Assembly: GCA_016721115.1 (NCBI GenBank)
Contig: JADKIW010000001.1
Location: forward strand, 1,193,501-1,257,500
Length of the DNA stretch: 64,000 nucleotides
From: Candidatus Defluviilinea proxima
GTDB lineage: Bacteria > Chloroflexota > Anaerolineae > Anaerolineales > Villigracilaceae
Reading direction: 5' to 3'
The translations under genes were made by a program, and so were the position numbers. Under the pieces are notes generated by a model that worked only from the letters and a program-made list of their open reading frames with translations, did not search any database and was not told the origin of the DNA. Shown here piece by piece: positions 43,321 through 51,805 of this stretch (positions are counted from its first letter, which is position 1; the number at the start of each line of letters is the position of its first letter).

Positions 43321-44454
43321 ATGTCCATTTCATTCAACAAACCGACCAAGATTGGCAAAGAGGCCGAATATATGCAGGAATCTTTGCAAAGAGGTCACAT
43401 CTCTGGTGATGGGTACTTTACTAAAAAGGTTCATGTTTTGCTCGAAGAAACCGTTGGTGTTCCTAAAGCTTTGTTGACTACATCCTGTACACATGCATTG
43501 GAAATGTCTGCCCTTCTTTTGGATTTAAAAGATGGGGACGAAGTGATTGTCCCCTCGTTCACGTTCGTCTCCACGGTCAACGCCTTTGTTTTGCGCAACG
43601 CCAAGCCGGTCTTTGCCGACGTTCGACCTGATACACTCAACCTTGATGAATCCAAGCTCGAAGCTTTGATTACACCGCGAACACGTGCCATTGTCGTTGT
43701 TCATTACGCTGGTGTTTCCTGTGAAATGGACGCGATTATGGAGATTGCAAATCGTCACAATATCCCTGTCATCGAAGATAATGCGCATGGTTTGTTCGGT
43801 AAGTACAAAGGCAAACAACTCGGAACATTTGGAGTGATGGCGACACAAAGTTTCCATGAAACTAAGAACTTCACATCTGGTGAAGGTGGCGCGCTCCTTA
43901 TCAATGATTCAAAATATATTGAAGATGCTGAGATCCTGCGCGAGAAGGGAACCAACCGCAGTCGTTTCTTCCGTGGGCAGGTGGATAAATACACGTGGGT
44001 CAACGTCGGCTCGAGTTATCTTCCCTCCGATATGCTTGCGGCATTTCTGTTAGCACAATTGGAAGAGCGTGAAGAGATTCAATCATCACGCCAACGGATT
44101 TGGGAAACCTATTACAAAGAACTCGGATCATGGGCTGAGGAAAATCACATACAGATGCCCTTTGTCCCTGCGCATTGCAACCAAAGTTACCACATGTTCT
44201 ACATTCTTTTTCCAAATCTCGAAAAACGACAAGCCGCCATCGCTCATCTCAAGGAGCGTGGCATTCAAGCTGTCTTTCATTATTTGCCGTTGCACCTCTC
44301 GCCCATGGGAGAAAAATTCGGCGGCAAGGAAGGCGATTGTCCTGTTACTGAACGCGTCAGTGACCAACTCCTGCGTCTCCCGTTCTATACCAACATGACC
44401 GATGAAGAACAAAAGAGTGTGATCGCCGCCCTCAAGGAATTCTCTGTTCAATAA
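43321..44454 (+). CDS. wecE: dTDP-4-amino-4,6-dideoxygalactose transaminase
   Basis: PLP-dependent sugar aminotransferase of the DegT/DnrJ/EryC1 family, 377 residues. It moves an amino group from glutamate to dTDP-4-keto-6-deoxyglucose, giving dTDP-4-amino-4,6-dideoxygalactose (Fuc4N). Lys182 in FHETKNFTSGEGG binds PLP. The start region FNKPTKIGKEAEYMQESL and GKYKGKQLGTFG fit WecE/RffA. The start at 43321 follows GGAGA. With rfbB and rfbA the pathway to dTDP-Fuc4N is complete in this operon. No WecD-like acetyltransferase lies beside it. Confidence 0.92.
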   Translation: MSISFNKPTKIGKEAEYMQESLQRGHISGDGYFTKKVHVLLEETVGVPKALLTTSCTHALEMSALLLDLKDGDEVIVPSFTFVSTVNAFVLRNAKPVFADVRPDTLNLDESKLEALITPRTRAIVVVHYAGVSCEMDAIMEIANRHNIPVIEDNAHGLFGKYKGKQLGTFGVMATQSFHETKNFTSGEGGALLINDSKYIEDAEILREKGTNRSRFFRGQVDKYTWVNVGSSYLPSDMLAAFLLAQLEEREEIQSSRQRIWETYYKELGSWAEENHIQMPFVPAHCNQSYHMFYILFPNLEKRQAAIAHLKERGIQAVFHYLPLHLSPMGEKFGGKEGDCPVTERVSDQLLRLPFYTNMTDEEQKSVIAALKEFSVQ

Positions 44455-46434
44455 ATGAACATCACTCTGCCCTCGCGCGAAACCTTTTGGAGAGCCGTCT
44501 TCCTCGCAAGCGCGGCTCTTCCGTTTCTCTCTATTTGGCAATCCATTAACCTTGGCCGTTCATTGGAAATTGACGTCTTCACTCGCCCATCATGGATTGG
44601 CCTCCTCGCGGGGCTATTCTTATTGGGACTCACCCCGCTTCTTGCCTGGACCTTGTCCTGGTCTCGCCTCAAAGAGCGACTCCTCGCTGTTGCTGAATCT
44701 TCTGAACGCTTCGCAGAAAAATTTCGTTGGGTTGGTTGGCCTCTTCTAGTTATATCCATTATCGGATACACAGTTGTCTTCATGCTTCCATCCGTCCGAA
44801 ACTTGTTTGGCGATGAAGGCTGGATCCGTTTCCTTATCTTTTGGTATTTCAGCCTGCTTGGGTTGTTTGCAATAAAAACTATTCGGCGTGATGTTGCGTG
44901 GTTTGCATCTTTACTGGCTGTTGTGCTGTTCCAGACAGTTTTTCATTTGTTGGCTGTGCAATTCTCTTATGTGACAAACTACCCCTTTGCAATGGGGTGG
45001 TCTGAGACCAGTCGTTATTATTATCCGTCACTCTTTTTCTCCAAACACGTTTATGGACAAGAATATCCATGGCCTATATTACATCCCACATTGCATCTGT
45101 TGCTATCATTTCCATATCTGGTCGAAGCCCCGTTATGGGTTCATAGACTCTGGCAGGTAGTGCTCCGGCTTGTTTTGGTTGCGGCAGTTGTCCCTGCAAT
45201 GATGAAGCGTTTGTCAGTGACAGGAAAGGTGATTCGATGGTTTGTCGCTTTGTGGATGTTCCTGTACTTGTTCATGGGTCCGTTGTATTTTCATCTTGCC
45301 ATCCCAGTAATCCTTTTGTTATATGGATTCTCGAGTCAGGATGATCGAAAGAATTGGCTTGTAGTTTTGATCGCTTCGATCTGGTGCGGATGGAGTCGTG
45401 TAAATTGGTATCCCATGCCCGGTGTGATCGCGGCAGTTTTGTATTTGTTAGAGGTTCCCTTTACGGGCAAAAATATATGGGGATATTCACTCAAGCCCAC
45501 TCTTTGGTTTATTGTCGGCACTTTGACAGCATTTATTTCGCAAAGAGTATACATTGTGATTTCCGGTGTTTCTGCGGAGCTTTTTTACACAAGTCTTTCA
45601 TCAAATTTGTTGTGGTACAGGTTGTTGCCGAATGCTTCCTATTTTCTTGGCGTTTTGCCAGCGGCTGTATTGGCCTCGTTGGCAATGTGGCTGGTTCTAT
45701 ATTTGGCTTTGCGGGGCCGAAGAAATAGCTGGCACCCGATCCGGTTACTCGCTCTCTTTGCCGCCCTACTTGCGTTATTTATCGGTGGGCTTGTTGTGAG
45801 TCTCAAAATCGGTGGCGGAGCGGATTTGCATAACTTTGATGGTTATTGGGTTTTGTTGTTACTCGTAGCTGGATATTTGACTTTTGCACGTTATCGCCGT
45901 GAAGACGGACAGTTTGATGAGCCTGTCTATTTGCATTGGTTGGTTGTTGTATTGCTGTTCATCGTGCCTGTATGGTCGCAGTTGGGCTCCAATGCAGGGA
46001 TAAAAACATACGATGTTGTCCGAACCCAATCTGTACTTTCTGCTTTGCAAACGCATGTGGATGATGTCAATGCCAAAGGTGGAGAAACCCTGTTCATCAC
46101 GCAGAGACAATTGATTTCCATGCACATGTTGAAAGACGTTACACTTGTCCCTGAATATGAGCGTGAAGACCTGATGGAAATAGCAATGGCAAACAACACG
46201 AAGTATCTGGCTCTTTTTCAGACAGATATGGAGAAACAGCGTTTTGCCCTTATCGTTGTAGACCCCTTGAATTACAGTATCTATTCACGCAGGCGTGAAT
46301 TTAGCGATGAAAATAATGTATGGGCAAGGCACATCATGAAGAGTATCCTGTGTAATTACCGATTGGATAGTTCTTACCCTGAAGACGGAATTGCTTTGTA
46401 TGTGCCACAGGAAGGCGAACGGCAATGCCCGTAG
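44455..46434 (+). CDS. Large membrane protein, paralogue 2
   Basis: A 659-residue polytopic protein, paralogue of 38827-40863 over most of its length; the shared motifs are MGWSETSRYYYPSLFFSK, WCGWSRVNWYPMPGVIAAVLYLLEVPF and KIGGGADLHNFD. It starts at the base after the wecE stop, so it is probably translated from the same mRNA. The soluble C-terminus (about residues 515-659) has the same pattern as paralogue 1 (ETLFITQRQLISM vs PVLFISDRQLLSL). The two copies bracket the amino-sugar genes. GT-C-like activity is plausible, but unproven. Confidence 0.65.
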   Translation: MNITLPSRETFWRAVFLASAALPFLSIWQSINLGRSLEIDVFTRPSWIGLLAGLFLLGLTPLLAWTLSWSRLKERLLAVAESSERFAEKFRWVGWPLLVISIIGYTVVFMLPSVRNLFGDEGWIRFLIFWYFSLLGLFAIKTIRRDVAWFASLLAVVLFQTVFHLLAVQFSYVTNYPFAMGWSETSRYYYPSLFFSKHVYGQEYPWPILHPTLHLLLSFPYLVEAPLWVHRLWQVVLRLVLVAAVVPAMMKRLSVTGKVIRWFVALWMFLYLFMGPLYFHLAIPVILLLYGFSSQDDRKNWLVVLIASIWCGWSRVNWYPMPGVIAAVLYLLEVPFTGKNIWGYSLKPTLWFIVGTLTAFISQRVYIVISGVSAELFYTSLSSNLLWYRLLPNASYFLGVLPAAVLASLAMWLVLYLALRGRRNSWHPIRLLALFAALLALFIGGLVVSLKIGGGADLHNFDGYWVLLLLVAGYLTFARYRREDGQFDEPVYLHWLVVVLLFIVPVWSQLGSNAGIKTYDVVRTQSVLSALQTHVDDVNAKGGETLFITQRQLISMHMLKDVTLVPEYEREDLMEIAMANNTKYLALFQTDMEKQRFALIVVDPLNYSIYSRRREFSDENNVWARHIMKSILCNYRLDSSYPEDGIALYVPQEGERQCP

Positions 46435-46436
46435 AG

Positions 46437-46466
46437 AAAACAGAGCGCCGATTAGCGCTCTGTTTT
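46437..46466. terminator. Bidirectional terminator after paralogue 2
   Basis: A perfect 12-bp stem (AAAACAGAGCGC at 46437-46448 with GCGCTCTGTTTT at 46455-46466), 6-base loop, between the convergent genes. Confidence 0.9.
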
Positions 46467-46469
46467 GCT

Positions 46470-47906
46470 TTATATGAACTTAATTCGCCTAGCCGCAAAG
46501 GTGACCATGCGAAGGAGTAAAAGTCCGTGTTTCCAGCGGGAGATGTTGGTGGAGCCGTAAGTACGTTCGCGGTAGCGGATGGGGAGATCGACAATCTTTA
46601 GGTTAAGTTTTGCCGCACCGAAGATTAGGTCGAAATCACCAAAGGGGTCGAAGTCTCCAAAGTAAGAGCGGTTGGTGGCGATCTTCTCATACTCTGTTTT
46701 ATACATAACCTTTGTACCGCACAGTGTGTCTTTGATGGGTTGCCCTAACAACCATGAGAATGCCATGCTGAAAAATTTATTCCCAAAGAAGTTCAGGGTT
46801 TGCATGGCTTCTTTTTCCATTGGGTAAATAAGGCGTACACCATTGATAAATTCGCCGGTGCCAGAAACCAGCGCTTCGTAGAAACGTGTCAGGTCTTCGG
46901 GCGGGACGGTCATATCTGCATCGAGGATCATGAGGATATCGCCAGTGGCTTTCTCGAAGCCGACGCGAATGGCGTCAGCTTTGCCAACGCCCGGTTGTTT
47001 GAGAAGCAGGCTTGGGGTGGAAGGATGCGCGGCGATCTCACGTTCGATTGCGGCGTACGTGTCATCTTTGGAATGTCCCTCTACAAAGACGATCTCGGTC
47101 TCACGTCCCATTTTGGGAGTTCGCTCGAAAAGGGCTTTGATGTTGCCCGATTCATTTCTTGCCGCAATGACAACGGATACCTTCGGCTCTTTCGCCCGAA
47201 CTGGCTGTGGACGTGCGATCACGAGGTTGGACAACGCGAAATGATTGAACGGCCATAAGCGAACAAGGAAGCGATTCCCTAATCCACCTAATGGGAGCGG
47301 CCAAAGAACTTCTTGCGAAGTACGGATGGTTTCAAAGCCCGCCAGTTGTAGCAGTGAATTGACATCTTCCCGTGTGAGCCAGTTTTGGTAGAGATTAGGT
47401 GTGGCGAGATTCAATGCCTGTGCGGTGCCAAGTGTAAGTTGCCAGAGACGGCTGTAAAAATTGATGATGACACGTGTACGTGGATGTGAGAGGCGTTTGA
47501 TCTGCTCAAAGACGCGTTGTACATCCCACAGATCATTCACAAGGTCGGAGAGGATGATGACATCGAATGTTTCGTTGAGTGCAGAAAGGTCGTGTGCGTC
47601 TGCATGGATGAATTCGAGGTTGGGATGCTTCTTCTTTGCGCGTTCGATCATTTCTGCGGAGAAATCAACACCCACACCGCGCGATGGGTTTAAGTTAGCG
47701 AGGAGCTGTCCATTGGCGCAACCGATCTCGAGGACGCTCGAATTGGGGGATACATAAAAACGATAGAGTTCTGTCAGGCGGCGGTGATACCAAATGCCAA
47801 GTCCTTCCCAGGAATCGCGCTTGCGGGCGATAGTGTCCCAGTGGGAAATACGGGTTTGCTGGTAGGTTTCACCTGCCGGGTCAAAGGGTGGATTTATCTT
47901 CATCAT
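46470..47906 (-). CDS. Methyltransferase-glycosyltransferase 2 fusion
   Basis: A 478-residue two-domain protein. Residues about 1-235 are a class I SAM methyltransferase (VLEIGCANGQLLANL as motif I, IILSDLVNDLWD later). Residues about 242-478 are a GT2 glycosyltransferase (VSVVIAARNESGNIKALF, EGHSKDDTY, MILDADMTVPPEDL with the DxD, GTKVMYKTEY, IRYRERTYGSTNISRW). A soluble DPM-like GT2 joined to a methyltransferase suggests coupled transfer and methylation of a sugar or lipid. The start at 47906 follows TAAAAT by 7 bases. It is convergent with the polysaccharide operon. Confidence 0.85.
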   Translation of the reverse strand: MMKINPPFDPAGETYQQTRISHWDTIARKRDSWEGLGIWYHRRLTELYRFYVSPNSSVLEIGCANGQLLANLNPSRGVGVDFSAEMIERAKKKHPNLEFIHADAHDLSALNETFDVIILSDLVNDLWDVQRVFEQIKRLSHPRTRVIINFYSRLWQLTLGTAQALNLATPNLYQNWLTREDVNSLLQLAGFETIRTSQEVLWPLPLGGLGNRFLVRLWPFNHFALSNLVIARPQPVRAKEPKVSVVIAARNESGNIKALFERTPKMGRETEIVFVEGHSKDDTYAAIEREIAAHPSTPSLLLKQPGVGKADAIRVGFEKATGDILMILDADMTVPPEDLTRFYEALVSGTGEFINGVRLIYPMEKEAMQTLNFFGNKFFSMAFSWLLGQPIKDTLCGTKVMYKTEYEKIATNRSYFGDFDPFGDFDLIFGAAKLNLKIVDLPIRYRERTYGSTNISRWKHGLLLLRMVTFAARRIKFI

Positions 47907-47913
47907 GGGCACG

Positions 47914-47919
47914 ATTTTA
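47914..47919 (-). promoter_or_regulatory. -10-like hexamer 7 bases before the fusion gene
   Basis: TAAAAT on the minus strand, followed by CGTGCCC and the ATG at 47906. There is no Shine-Dalgarno site. Confidence 0.4.
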
Positions 47920-48000
47920 CTGGAAATATGAAGTTTTGATGTGAACTCACAAACTGGAAAAGTGCGTAAGAAACCCCGCCGTTAACGATTCAAAAAATAT

Positions 48001-48780
48001 ATGAAAAAACTAGTTCTAGATTACGATAAGATCGCATCCGATTACAACCAGCGTTATCCCACTTCCCAGAATTGGGAACGTGGCCAGGCATTGCTAACGC
48101 TTGCGGGCCAATACAAGGACGGAATCTTTCTTGAAGTGGGAAGTGGCACAGGCCATTGGCTCAATTTGCTTCATCAAGTAACAGCCAATTTATTCGGCTT
48201 GGATTATTCGTTAGGCATGATCCAACAGGCGAAGAGACAGCCTGCTTCGTTGGAATTGACGCGCGGTTCGGCTGTACAACTTCCGTATCGGGATAATACG
48301 TTTGATCTGCTCTATTCTGTAGATGCCATTCACCATTTCGGCGATCATCGTGCGTTCATCGCAGAAGCGTTCCGCGTATTGAAACCGGGTGGCGCTTTGG
48401 CAACTATTGGACACGATCCACACAATGGGACAACGAATTGGTATATCTACAATTACTTTGATGGTGTGTATGATACCGACCTACGCCGTTATCCTGCTGG
48501 AAGTTCTGTGCTCAAGTGGATGCATGATGATGGTTTTGAAGATATCTCATCACGGACTGTAGAGCACATTTTAAATGTCCATGTAGGTGGAAGTGTTCTG
48601 CATGACCCGTTCTTGAAGCAAAATGCGACTTCACAACTGGCACTGGTCAGTAAAGAGGTTTATGATACAGGCATCGAAAGAATTAAGCAGGCGCTTGCAG
48701 ACTCGCTGAAACGGAACGAAGCAATCGTGTTTAGTTCCGATATTCAGGTCAAAATGCTCCTTGGATATAAACCTGGGTAA
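48001..48780 (+). CDS. Class I SAM-dependent methyltransferase
   Basis: A 259-residue methyltransferase. The SAM-binding motif I is FLEVGSGTGHWLNLL at about residues 42-56, with LDYSLGMIQQAKRQ (motif post-I), LPYRDNTFDLLYSVDAIHHF (motif II) and EAFRVLKPGGALATIGHDP (motif III), the UbiE/Methyltransf_11 pattern. The substrate is unknown. No strong ribosome-binding site is seen. The divergent arrangement with the methyltransferase-GT2 fusion suggests a related small-molecule or glycan target, by position only. Confidence 0.85.
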   Translation: MKKLVLDYDKIASDYNQRYPTSQNWERGQALLTLAGQYKDGIFLEVGSGTGHWLNLLHQVTANLFGLDYSLGMIQQAKRQPASLELTRGSAVQLPYRDNTFDLLYSVDAIHHFGDHRAFIAEAFRVLKPGGALATIGHDPHNGTTNWYIYNYFDGVYDTDLRRYPAGSSVLKWMHDDGFEDISSRTVEHILNVHVGGSVLHDPFLKQNATSQLALVSKEVYDTGIERIKQALADSLKRNEAIVFSSDIQVKMLLGYKPG

Positions 48781-48809
48781 ATACATTCAAGTAAAAGATA
48801 AGAGGACCT

Positions 48810-49121
48810 ATGCCTGAAACATCACGCCCAATTCATTACGTTGTGTTCCACAGCCCTGGCCCTAAATGGGAATATGGTGTTGACTTTAGAGAACAGGATG
48901 GAATAGGCCAACACGTTCAGCATTATTTGAAACTCCATGAGCAGGGGAAGCTTGAACTGGGCGGACCCTTCCTGTTGCCCGATGCAGGTGGGATGATGGT
49001 TGCGACAAAAGACGTATCACAAGAAGAATTGGATGCGTTTGCCGCTTCAGATCCTGCGGTGCAATCTGGTTTGCTGATCTATGAAGTTCGCCCGTGGCTG
49101 ACAGCTATGGAGCGCGAATAA
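48810..49121 (+). CDS. YciI-like protein
   Basis: A 103-residue ferredoxin-like-fold protein of the YciI/DGPF group. A strand at the start (HYVVFHSPGPKW), LHEQGKLELGGPF with its conserved Gly-Gly, and DAFAASDPAVQSGLLIYEVRPW at the end fit the family, in which an Asp-His pair may be catalytic. Function is unknown. An AGAGGA site lies 5 bases before the ATG. It is in line with the methyltransferase 29 bases upstream. Confidence 0.8.
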   Translation: MPETSRPIHYVVFHSPGPKWEYGVDFREQDGIGQHVQHYLKLHEQGKLELGGPFLLPDAGGMMVATKDVSQEELDAFAASDPAVQSGLLIYEVRPWLTAMERE

Positions 49122-49199
49122 GAAGAGCCTTCCATATTGAATTAATGGAATAGGCGCATCCAGCTTGCAACTAGCGGATTCGTAAGCTGAAAAAATCCT

Positions 49200-49232
49200 G
49201 CCCGATGATTTTTCATCGGGCGTTTTCTTTTT
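49200..49232 (+). terminator. Intrinsic terminator after the YciI-like gene
   Basis: A 9-bp perfect stem (GCCCGATGA/TCATCGGGC) with a TTTT loop and a GTTTTCTTTTT tail. Confidence 0.9.
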
Positions 49233-49239
49233 GTCATGC

Positions 49240-49245
49240 TATACT
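49240..49245 (+). promoter_or_regulatory. Extended -10 element 9 bases before the plsY-like gene
   Basis: TGC-TATACT (extended -10) directly after the upstream terminator, 9 bases before the ATG at 49255. No Shine-Dalgarno site is present. Confidence 0.45.
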
Positions 49246-49254
49246 CGCAAATCC

Positions 49255-49851
49255 ATGAACGTGCTTTCCTTTCTTTTCCCAGTTCTCGGCTATATCTCAG
49301 GTTCACTTCCCTTTTCTATTTGGGTGACACGCTACGTCAAAAACGTAGACGTGCGCGATGCTGGCTCTGGTCATGCTACAACGACGAATACAATTCGACA
49401 GGCTGGTTTTGGATGGGGCGCATTGGTGTTGATCCTTGATGTCGCAAAGGGATTTATCCCCGCGTATCTTGCATTTCGATTTACAGACACAACGTGGCTT
49501 GTTGCCATCACTGCCGCATGTGCGGTCATTGGTCATTGTTGGCCGCTCTTTGCGCAATTCCGTGGTGGCATGGGGCTGGCAACTTTTGGCGGGGCGCTTC
49601 TCGCAGTCAATTGGTTCGCGTTCATCATCGGCCTTGGTTTGTTGCTTCTTCTCACGATCGCCATTCATCATGGTGCGCGTGCCAGTATTTTTACAGGCAT
49701 CCTCATTACACCCCTCTTTTGGCTTTTCAATTTGCGTGGCATTGAACTTTGGGTTGCGTTGGTGGGTGGCATTGTTATTGCCTTCCGCTTCCTCATCGAT
49801 TGGAATCGTCAATATCGGGAACTCTGGCTCGACCGGGAGAAATCAAAATGA
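49255..49851 (+). CDS. plsY: PlsY-like glycerol-3-phosphate acyltransferase
   Basis: A 198-residue membrane protein of the PlsY family, which uses acyl-phosphate to acylate glycerol-3-phosphate. It has about five helices and the three family loops, but with substitutions: the first SGSLPFSIWVTR is normal, the second reads GSGHATTTNTIRQAG where GSGNPGATN is usual, and the third reads GHCWPLFAQFRGGMGLAT where KGGKG is usual. It could be an active variant or a paralogue with changed function. The stop overlaps the DegV gene by four bases (ATGA). Confidence 0.75.
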   Translation: MNVLSFLFPVLGYISGSLPFSIWVTRYVKNVDVRDAGSGHATTTNTIRQAGFGWGALVLILDVAKGFIPAYLAFRFTDTTWLVAITAACAVIGHCWPLFAQFRGGMGLATFGGALLAVNWFAFIIGLGLLLLLTIAIHHGARASIFTGILITPLFWLFNLRGIELWVALVGGIVIAFRFLIDWNRQYRELWLDREKSK

Positions 49852-50684
49852 AGATCGGTATCGTCACAGATTCAACATCGGATATCCCATCCTTTCTCGT
49901 TGAGCAATACGAACTCGAGGTGATTCCGTCCGTTTTAGTATTGGATGGAAAAGAATACATAGATGGCATTAGTATCTCGCGCGATGATTTCTACAAACGA
50001 CTTCCCTCGCTTCAAACCCCGCCGACAACTGCCGCGCCCTCAATAGGCGATTTCTCAGCCCGATACGATTCTCTCCTCAAACGTGGCTGTGACCACATCC
50101 TTTCCATTCACCCAGCAGGACAGTTAACCACCATCGTCAATTCGGCCCGTCAGGCCGCACAGGATTTTCTGAACAAGGTCACAGTGATTGATAGCGGTTC
50201 TCTTTCTCTTGGACTTGGTTTTCAAGTCCTTGCCGCCGCCGAAGCCGCAGAGAATGGATTGCTAGCCGCCCTAAGCGCAGTAGAATCTGCACGCAAACGT
50301 CTCAAGGTCTATGCCGCTTTGGATACTCTGGAAAACCTCAAACGAAGCGGACGTGTCCCCGGTGCGGTTGCCGCGTTGGGAGGTTTGCTTTCCATCAAGC
50401 CATTGATCGAATTGATCAACGGAGAAGTCAAGCCCATTGCCGCTGTACGCACTACTAAACAAGCTAACGAACGGATATTGAATCTACTCATACAGCAAGG
50501 TAAACTCGAAAAGTTAGTGATCCTTCATACAGGCGCAGAAGCCCGTGCAAAGGAATTTTTAAATGCCCTTATGCAAAAAGCCAGCCAATCCGTGCCGCGC
50601 GATATCCTCATGGTCAATGTGACAACTGTCATTGGTACACATGTTGGCCCGAATGGGCTGGGGTTTGCCTCAATACGAAAATAA
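49848..50684 (+). CDS. DegV family fatty-acid-binding protein
   Basis: A 278-residue DegV protein. The N-terminus IVTDSTSDIPSFLVEQY, the SxxR-like TTAAPSIGDFSARYD and NTARQAA-type NSARQAAQDF are family features. DegV (FakB-like) proteins bind a fatty acid and, with FakA kinase, supply acyl-phosphate, the co-substrate of PlsY. The direct overlap with the plsY-like gene fits this link. No FakA is seen in the window. The longer frame back to 49749 overlaps plsY and is not used. Confidence 0.92.
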   Translation: MKIGIVTDSTSDIPSFLVEQYELEVIPSVLVLDGKEYIDGISISRDDFYKRLPSLQTPPTTAAPSIGDFSARYDSLLKRGCDHILSIHPAGQLTTIVNSARQAAQDFLNKVTVIDSGSLSLGLGFQVLAAAEAAENGLLAALSAVESARKRLKVYAALDTLENLKRSGRVPGAVAALGGLLSIKPLIELINGEVKPIAAVRTTKQANERILNLLIQQGKLEKLVILHTGAEARAKEFLNALMQKASQSVPRDILMVNVTTVIGTHVGPNGLGFASIRK

Positions 50685-50688
50685 ACTC

Positions 50689-51801
50689 ATGGAACAAAAT
50701 AAGTCATCAATCAATATATTCAGGGCTATTCTCAAGGCAGGTATCTTGTTCGCCTTGTTCAACTTTGCATTCATTTTTGTGAAACCTGAAGCACTGGGAC
50801 AGCTATCGCTATACAACAAAGTGTTTCCCGGGCGCGAACGTTTCCCTTTTGGTGAAACACGTGAGTCCTATAACATCAGCCTGTACAATCTTGATGCGAT
50901 GTTTGCATCCCATATCATTTCAGGTACCAAAAAAGCTCCAGATGAATATCGTGTAATTCTTATTGGCGATTCATCTGTGTGGGGTACACTGCTCACACCT
51001 GAACAAACCTTGGCAGGTCAGCTCAACGCAAACTCGATCACTGCCTGCAATAAAAACGTCCGCACCTATAACCTTGGGTATCCGACCATCTCGTTGACCA
51101 AGGATTTGATGCTGTTCGATCAGGCTCTGCAATATCAGCCTGATATGGTCGTTGTGTTGACCACACTCGAGTCCATGCCGCGCGACAAACAACTAACCTC
51201 GCCTTTGGTTGCCAATAACGCCGAACGAGTCCGCCAACTCATCTTTAAATATGAGTTGAACGCCGATACAAACGATCCAGTGTTGGTCAAGCCGTCGAAA
51301 TGGGAGCAGACCTTCGTGAGTCAGAGGCGCAATATCGCTGACCTGCTCAGACTCCAGATTGACGGTGCATTGTGGGCATCGACCGGCATCGACCAGGTCT
51401 ATCCAGAAAAGTATGAGCGCGCGCAGACTGATCTCGGCAACGAGCTTGAGTATCACGGCCTTATACAAAAATCGAATTTACGCGATGCTTTGGCGTTGGA
51501 CGTGCTCGACGCGATGATGTCTGCTACACAGGTTCCAACTTTGCTCGTCAACGAACCGATACTTATCAGTCAAGGCATCAACAGCGACCTTCGTTATAAC
51601 TTCTTTTATCCGCGCTGGGCATATGACGAATATCGAAACGTAATGAATGAATATACTTCGGCGCATGACAAACTGTATCTCGATCTTTGGGATATCCTCC
51701 CTCCGAGCGAGTTTACCAATAGCGCGATCCACCTGACACCTCACGGCGAATCACTGCTTGCGAGCAAGATCGCCGAGGCCATTCAAATACATTGTAAATA
51801 G
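50689..51801 (+). CDS. Membrane-anchored SGNH-type hydrolase-like protein
   Basis: A 370-residue protein. One membrane helix at residues about 13-30 (AILKAGILFALFNFAFIFV) is followed by a large outside domain. The block VILIGDSSVWGTLL at about residues 85-98 looks like the GDS catalytic block of SGNH hydrolases, and SAIHLTPHGESLLASKIAEAI near the end has the HxxxHG-type His, as in AlgJ/AlgX/DltD-type proteins. It could be an O-acetyl esterase or transferase acting on the cell envelope glycan. It begins 4 bases after degV. Confidence 0.7.
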   Translation: MEQNKSSINIFRAILKAGILFALFNFAFIFVKPEALGQLSLYNKVFPGRERFPFGETRESYNISLYNLDAMFASHIISGTKKAPDEYRVILIGDSSVWGTLLTPEQTLAGQLNANSITACNKNVRTYNLGYPTISLTKDLMLFDQALQYQPDMVVVLTTLESMPRDKQLTSPLVANNAERVRQLIFKYELNADTNDPVLVKPSKWEQTFVSQRRNIADLLRLQIDGALWASTGIDQVYPEKYERAQTDLGNELEYHGLIQKSNLRDALALDVLDAMMSATQVPTLLVNEPILISQGINSDLRYNFFYPRWAYDEYRNVMNEYTSAHDKLYLDLWDILPPSEFTNSAIHLTPHGESLLASKIAEAIQIHCK

Positions 51802-51805
51802 GACT

